Position numbers and translations under genes: made by a program. A stretch of 37,500 nucleotides of DNA from Symbiodinium natans (Eukaryota; Sar; Dinophyceae; Suessiales; Symbiodiniaceae): the NCBI GenBank assembly GCA_905221605.1, contig CAJNDS010001779.1, positions 777,646-815,145 of the forward strand. The letters run 5' to 3'. Positions 34,253 to 37,500 of this stretch are shown one piece after another (positions within the stretch are counted from its first letter, which is position 1; every line of letters begins with the position of its first letter). The notes under the pieces are model-generated. The model was not told where the DNA came from and did not search any database. It was given only the letters and a program-made list of their open reading frames with translations.

Positions 34253-34354
34253 ACACCCCGTAAGCCCTACACCTCAAATGGGTGTTTCCGAAATTAGGGG
34301 TACCTTGTTGGGGGTCCATGTTGGGGGTCCCTACTTTTCGTCAACCCCGAAACA

Positions 34355-34420
34355 TGGAACCCTAAACCCTAAACCCTAAACCCTAAACCCTAAACCCTAA
34401 ACCCTAAACCCTAAACCCTG
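34355..34420 (-). repeat. CCCTAAA array
   Basis: About nine perfect units, running straight into the exon-like segment. Confidence 0.95.
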
Positions 34421-34507
34421 GTGATGGACTCGGTTGGCCATCTTTTGTCGACCCAGCCGCCGCCGAAACGAGGTAGCAGAAGCTGCAGCTTCATGTGAGC
34501 GGCCTTC
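34418..34507 (-). CDS. Exon with acceptor
   Basis: The acceptor AACTAG precedes KAAHM, then KLQLLLPRFGGGWVDKRWPT and ESIT, ending CCAG next to GGTTTAGGG. A TIR element (34518-34627) lies 10 bp upstream. Confidence 0.6.
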
Positions 34508-34517
34508 CTAGTTCTTC

Positions 34518-34627
34518 TTTGGAGGTTCATGGGTACTTATAAATATGAGTGGAGTTCTAAACTATGGATGGAACTTTGGTTAGGGTACTTCTAACTCGAC
34601 TTCTCAAAGTACCCATGAACCTTCAAG
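34518..34627. mobile_element. CTTGGAGG-family TIR element, copy D
   Basis: TTTGGAGGTTCATGGGTAC at left is inverse to GTACCCATGAACCTTCAAG at right, about 110 bp, with TA on the right. Confidence 0.75.
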
Positions 34628-34689
34628 TAGACCTCTGAGCTTGAAACAAAGCTCCTTTTGCAGGGAACAAGAGGTACGAAGCTTAGGGG

Positions 34690-34838
34690 CGCCGCAACCC
34701 TAAACCCTAAACCCCAAACCCTAAATCCTACACCCTGCACCCTAAACCCTAAACCCTAAACCCTAAACCCTAAACCCTAAACCCTAAACCCAAACCCTAA
34801 ACCCTGAACCCTAAACCCTAAACCCTAAACCCTAAACA
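34690..34838 (-). repeat. Long CCCTAAA array
   Basis: About 20 units with few variants. Confidence 0.95.
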
Positions 34839-34928
34839 ATGTGTGAAGGTGTGGCCATTTCTCCGAACTGTCTCAGTCAGGGCTTGGAGAGCTCTGCCGG
34901 CCCTGGATCCCAAGCGGAGTTGGAAGGT
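34838..34928 (-). CDS. Exon-like segment, helical basic
   Basis: The minus frame reads TFQ, then LRLGSRAGRALQALTETVRR and NGHTFTHC. CCCTAAA is on the left and TTTAGGG (34932-35100) on the right. Confidence 0.55.
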
Positions 34929-34931
34929 TCT

Positions 34932-35100
34932 TACTAGGGTTTAGGGTTTAGGGAGTTTAGGGTTTAGAGTGTAGGGTTTTCACAAGGGTTTAGGAAGTTT
35001 AGGATTTGGGGAGTTTAGGGAGTTTGGGGGCTTCGGGTCTGGGATTTAGGGAGTTCAGGGTTGATGGTTTTAGCATTTAGTTCAGGGCTTAGGGTTGAGG
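34932..35100 (+). repeat. Degenerate TTTAGGG array
   Basis: TTTAGGG units with spacing irregularities (GGGAGTTTAGG). Confidence 0.85.
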
Positions 35101-35136
35101 GAGTGCCCACTCTTGGTCCTAGGAATTCAGACTTAC

Positions 35137-35195
35137 GACTTTTGGTGCCCGCCACATCCCCCTACCTTCCAGCAATCCGAGCATCTCCAAACTTT
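35137..35195 (-). CDS. Short exon with GTAAGT donor
   Basis: The minus frame reads EMLGLLEGRGMWRAPKV, followed by GTAAGT (complement of 35131-35136). Confidence 0.4.
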
Positions 35196-35278
35196 CTAGG
35201 GTTTAGGGGTTGTAGGGCGTGAGGCAGCGTGAGGACTGAAAGTGTTTGGGGTGCGTGGCCAGGTTCCACAGTCAAAAC

Positions 35279-35472
35279 CTAGGCTATCGGTTTGGTAGGC
35301 GAACAGGCCCAAGGACGATACCGCACACGCTGTTCACTGAGGAGCAGAGATGACACCCTCTTTTTGGTTCTGGAGCTCGTGATGGGAACGAACCTCCGAA
35401 GAACCAGAGGGAATACGGCGGCATCCCACACAACAGGGAGACCCCCTTCACGCTCCAACCATGATGAAGACC
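35279..35472 (-). CDS. Long exon-like segment ending in a stop, possible gene end
   Basis: The minus frame reads SW, then LEREGGLPVVWDAAVFPLVL, RRFVPITSSRTKKRVSSLLL and SEQRVRYRPWACSPTKPIA, then a stop with no array nearby. It could be a terminal exon. A plus frame overlaps it. Confidence 0.5.
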
Positions 35473-35739
35473 TTAAACCTAAACCCTCAAGCCTCAAAAA
35501 GGGCACCTGATTTTCTGAACCCTAAACCCACTACAGGATTTGGGGTTCATTAGGGCTTAGGGCCGTTTTAGGGTTTGTACAGAAGTTTAGGGTCTTTAGG
35601 GCTTAACTACAAGAGTTTGCGGCTCAATCCTAAGACCCACATGTTGAATCTGTGGGGGGGCAGGAGGTGAAGGGTTGAGGGCTTGGAACGCAAAGCTCTG
35701 CTTGGGATCGCCCCTATCTGCAATATATGGGCGATACCC

Positions 35740-35862
35740 AACCCTAAGCCCTGAACCCTGAACCCTGAACCCTAAACCCCAAACCCCAAACCCCAAACCC
35801 TAAACCCTAAACCCTAAACCCTAAACCCTAAACCCTAAACCCCAAAGCCTGCCTAAACCCTG
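35740..35862 (-). repeat. CCCTAAA array
   Basis: CCCTGAA, CCCCAAA and CCCTAAA blocks in sequence, left of the 35.9-kb exon. Confidence 0.9.
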
Positions 35863-35943
35863 AGTTCCTAGAGCGGCCTCCCCCAGCGCGAAGCACTGCT
35901 GGCAAATGTCGTAAGACTGCGCCTTGGCAGAGGGATTTGCTCG
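35860..35943 (-). CDS. Exon, Cys motif (YDxC-x2-CF)
   Basis: The acceptor ACCCTCAG delimits an 84-bp segment of 28 codons: RANPSAKAQ, then SYDICQQCFALGEAALG and TQ. YD-x-C-x2-C-F is typical of the second zinc-ligand pair of ZZ-like zinc fingers. It may pair with the CDLC exon at 36.5 kb. CCCTAAA is on the left. Confidence 0.6.
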
Positions 35944-36062
35944 CTGAGGGTTCAGGGTCCTTTCTGTAAGGCTTAGGTTGCGAGCAGGTTAATTACCCTA
36001 AATCCTAAACCCCAAACCCTGAACCCTAAACCTTAAACCTTGAAGCCTTACCCTAAACCCTG

Positions 36063-36143
36063 AACCATAGTCCTGTTCATGAATCGGGTCGATGCGCGAG
36101 CCTGACTCCCAAAAATCATGTGAGTCACGGTACCAAAAGAGCT
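36063..36143 (-). CDS. Exon-like segment, unknown protein
   Basis: The minus frame reads K, then LFWYRDSHDFWESGSRIDPI and HEQDYGSG. It lies between the two Cys-motif exons, so if all three belong to one transcript it would interrupt the zinc module. Confidence 0.45.
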
Positions 36144-36474
36144 TCTAACCCGAGAACCTAAACCGAACGGAAACACCACAAGCCCTACACCCTATAAACT
36201 GTAAACCCTATAAACCCTTCTTCCACATGCTTCCACATAAACCCCAAGCCCTGAAACCTACAAACCCAAAAGCCCCATGGACAAAACCTCCCATCGCCCT
36301 ATGCTCTAACACCTCCCCTATATAAACCCTAAACTGTACATAAACCCTAAACTGTACTTGGCTGCACTCAGGAGGGTAGCTAAAAATTAAACTTTAGCTG
36401 CCTTAATAAGAAACCCAATAAGCCCAAAAAAGGTAAGGATCTAAAGTTACAGTAAAGTACCACAAAGTGCAAAC

Positions 36475-36584
36475 CCTGAAATTGCAGGCCCAGCATCGTG
36501 CAGGATGGTGTTCGCACCGTTGCCACATGTCCACAGGCGATCGTCCCTCTCCACGGCTTTCCGACAAAGGTCGCACCTTGGGGA
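36475..36584 (-). CDS. Exon, CDLC zinc-finger half
   Basis: Acceptor-like CCCCAAG. The frame reads SP, then RCDLCRKAVERDDRLWTCGN and GANTILHDAG. C-x2-C, then W-x-C with a TILH motif, looks like the first half of a ZZ-like zinc-binding module. Another open minus frame (PVVPEVN-type, see the 21-bp repeat) competes for the same bases. Confidence 0.55.
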
Positions 36585-36591
36585 TGGCAGG

Positions 36592-36654
36592 GTTTACCGC
36601 GAGGACAACAGGGCTGACCTCGGGGACAACAAGGTTTACCTCGGGGACAACCGG
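36592..36654 (+). repeat. 21-bp tandem repeat, three copies
   Basis: Units such as GTTTACCTCGGGGACAACAAG. The period is seven codons, and a minus frame reads PVVPEVN, LVVPEVS, PVVLAVN, so it could be a coding heptapeptide repeat. Confidence 0.7.
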
Positions 36655-36822
36655 TTTTCAGGATTTTGGGTTTAAGGTTTATGTGGGTTCAAGACTTAGG
36701 GTTTAGAGCTTATTTCTAGTTAGGGTCAAAAGGCCTAGGGGTTTACAGTCTATGGTGGGAAGCTTCAGGGATTTTAGGGTCGTTAGGGTCCACAGGGTTA
36801 GGGGTTTAGGGTTTAGGGTTCA

Positions 36823-36903
36823 TTGGTTGAGGGGCTTAGCAAACTTTGTCATGAGATGGCAAACCTTCCCGAAGCTTCCAGCAAGGGCTTGGAATTCTGG
36901 TGG
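36823..36903 (-). CDS. Exon-like segment, unknown protein
   Basis: The minus frame reads PE, then FQALAGSFGKVCHLMTKFAK and PLNQ. TTTAGGG is on the left. Confidence 0.45.
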
Positions 36904-37066
36904 ACAAAACCCTAAACTACACCCTACACCCAATTCTGAAAGCTTTCGAAACTTCGAGATGTGGCGCCGGGTTCAAACGGGTTTATTCAGGTTTGAGGCT
37001 GATGGAAATGTTCTGAGAGCAGTATACTCAGCACCCATATGGTGGATGGTGGTTGTTCAAAAATTC

Positions 37067-37180
37067 CTAACATGGGACATGGCTTCGCACCTCTTTTGCG
37101 AAGCTTTCACGGAGCCTATCTGCTATCTGCAGATATGGCAACACAGACAACAACTTCGAGACGGACGATAAGGAATTGAG
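37067..37180 (-). CDS. Exon-like segment, helical
   Basis: The minus frame includes LPYLQIADRLRESFAKEVRS then HVPC and a stop. An open frame extends upstream to about 37402, but the upstream part is less protein-like. Confidence 0.45.
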   Translation of the reverse strand, partial: LNSLSSVSKLLSVLPYLQIADRLRESFAKEVRSHVPC

Positions 37181-37445
37181 GCGTGAGCTTCCCTTGTTGC
37201 GTTGCTGCTGTCGGTCTGCAGGCGTGTCGTGCTCGCTGAGCAGCGGGTTTGGGAGGGTGTAAGCTTTATGGGGTTTTGGCTGCATGGGGTCTATCCAGGG
37301 GAGATTTGGGGCCCTAGAACAAAGAACAACTAAATTTCGATGGTTCTTGCGGTTATAAAGGGATTGGGACCCATAGAAATCCAAAATTCCCCCGACTAGC
37401 AAAAGGCTCTAAATAAGGGTCTACAGGGCTTTAGTAGGGTTTAGG

Positions 37446-37500
37446 AAGAAAGCGGGCTTGAGGCCAATGGCATTGCCAAGTCGGGATTCTTCAACACATT
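37446..37500 (-). CDS. Exon-like segment cut by the right edge
   Basis: The minus frame reads VLKNPDLAMPLASSPLSS to a stop and is open to the window edge. Confidence 0.4.

Larger units (their letters stand above)
2488..37500 (-). other. Minus-strand split coding locus (one or more genes) with telomere-repeat-rich introns
   Basis: From 2.4 kb to the right edge, most non-repeat segments of 50-200 bp carry a protein-like open frame on the minus strand. Plus-strand readings of the same segments are usually poorer in composition. Segments are separated by TTTAGGG/CCCTAAA arrays, TIR elements and decayed repeats, and stops occur in the arrays in most frames. Canonical signals appear at several edges: GTAAGT at 11648-11653, GTGAGT at 32854-32859 and 23485-23490, GTGAAC at 25394-25399, GTACAG at 27973-27978, and pyrimidine-rich AG at 26735, 25524 and 19732. 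The number of genes, the first exon and the terminal exon cannot be set from sequence alone. The locus appears to run off the right edge. Confidence 0.6.

Noticed and set aside
9248-35800. Open frames translating to GLGFRV or LNPKP repeats as proteins
   Set aside because: These are read-through of TTTAGGG/CCCTAAA arrays, which lack stops in some frames.
2317-35862. A CRISPR array
   Set aside because: The repeats are 7-bp tandem units without spacers. The segments between arrays differ in length and look coding.
2051-36050. A true chromosome end
   Set aside because: Arrays occur in both orientations throughout, with coding-like DNA between them, and none is terminal or long enough. They are interstitial.
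1-37500. tRNA, rRNA or riboswitch
   Set aside because: No cloverleaf-like or rRNA-like sequence was recognised on reading. A covariance-model scan would be decisive.

Overview
The window looks like nuclear DNA of a dinoflagellate. Three things suggest this, and none proves it: very abundant TTTAGGG/CCCTAAA (plant/dinoflagellate-type) telomere-like repeats, a non-LTR retrotransposon reverse transcriptase of a style common in dinoflagellate genomes, and coding sequence in short exon-sized pieces that reads almost entirely from one strand. I see no bacterial or organellar gene organisation, tRNA or rRNA.

Layout. (1) Bases 1-1921, plus strand: the 3' part of a retrotransposon reverse transcriptase ORF, open at the left edge, followed by a short TGAAATGC tail repeat (1989-2012) and then the first telomere-like array. 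(2) About 2.4 kb to the right edge: a patchwork of 50-200 base segments whose best open frame is on the minus strand, separated by about 70 arrays of TTTAGGG or CCCTAAA units and by short terminal-inverted-repeat elements (MITE-like, 80-140 bp). Many segments translate into protein-like sequence with GC-rich third positions, and several have recognisable GT or AG boundaries. I read them as exons of one or more minus-strand genes whose introns are built from telomere-like arrays and TIR elements. Gene boundaries cannot be fixed by eye. Cys-rich, probably zinc-binding exons occur at about 36.5, 35.9, 17.5 and 17.0 kb, acidic exons at 16.3 and 14.3 kb, and a membrane-segment exon at about 19 kb. 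Frames were chosen by eye, and some will be wrong.

The most striking feature is an orientation rule. About two dozen exon-like segments have CCCTAAA repeats on their left and TTTAGGG repeats on their right (given strand). In the minus-strand transcript an intron would then begin with UUUAGGG repeats and end with CCCUAAA repeats, so its two ends could pair and bring the splice sites together. The arrays also carry GTTTAG (5' splice-site-like) and CTAAAC (branch-point-like) words. TIR elements behave similarly: one 112-bp element nearly fills the gap between two exon-like segments. This resembles introner elements, here with telomeric sequence as the paired ends. Repeat details (a 120-bp TA-flanked element in two copies differing at one base, and blocks of homogenised variant units) suggest recent mobility and local array expansion.
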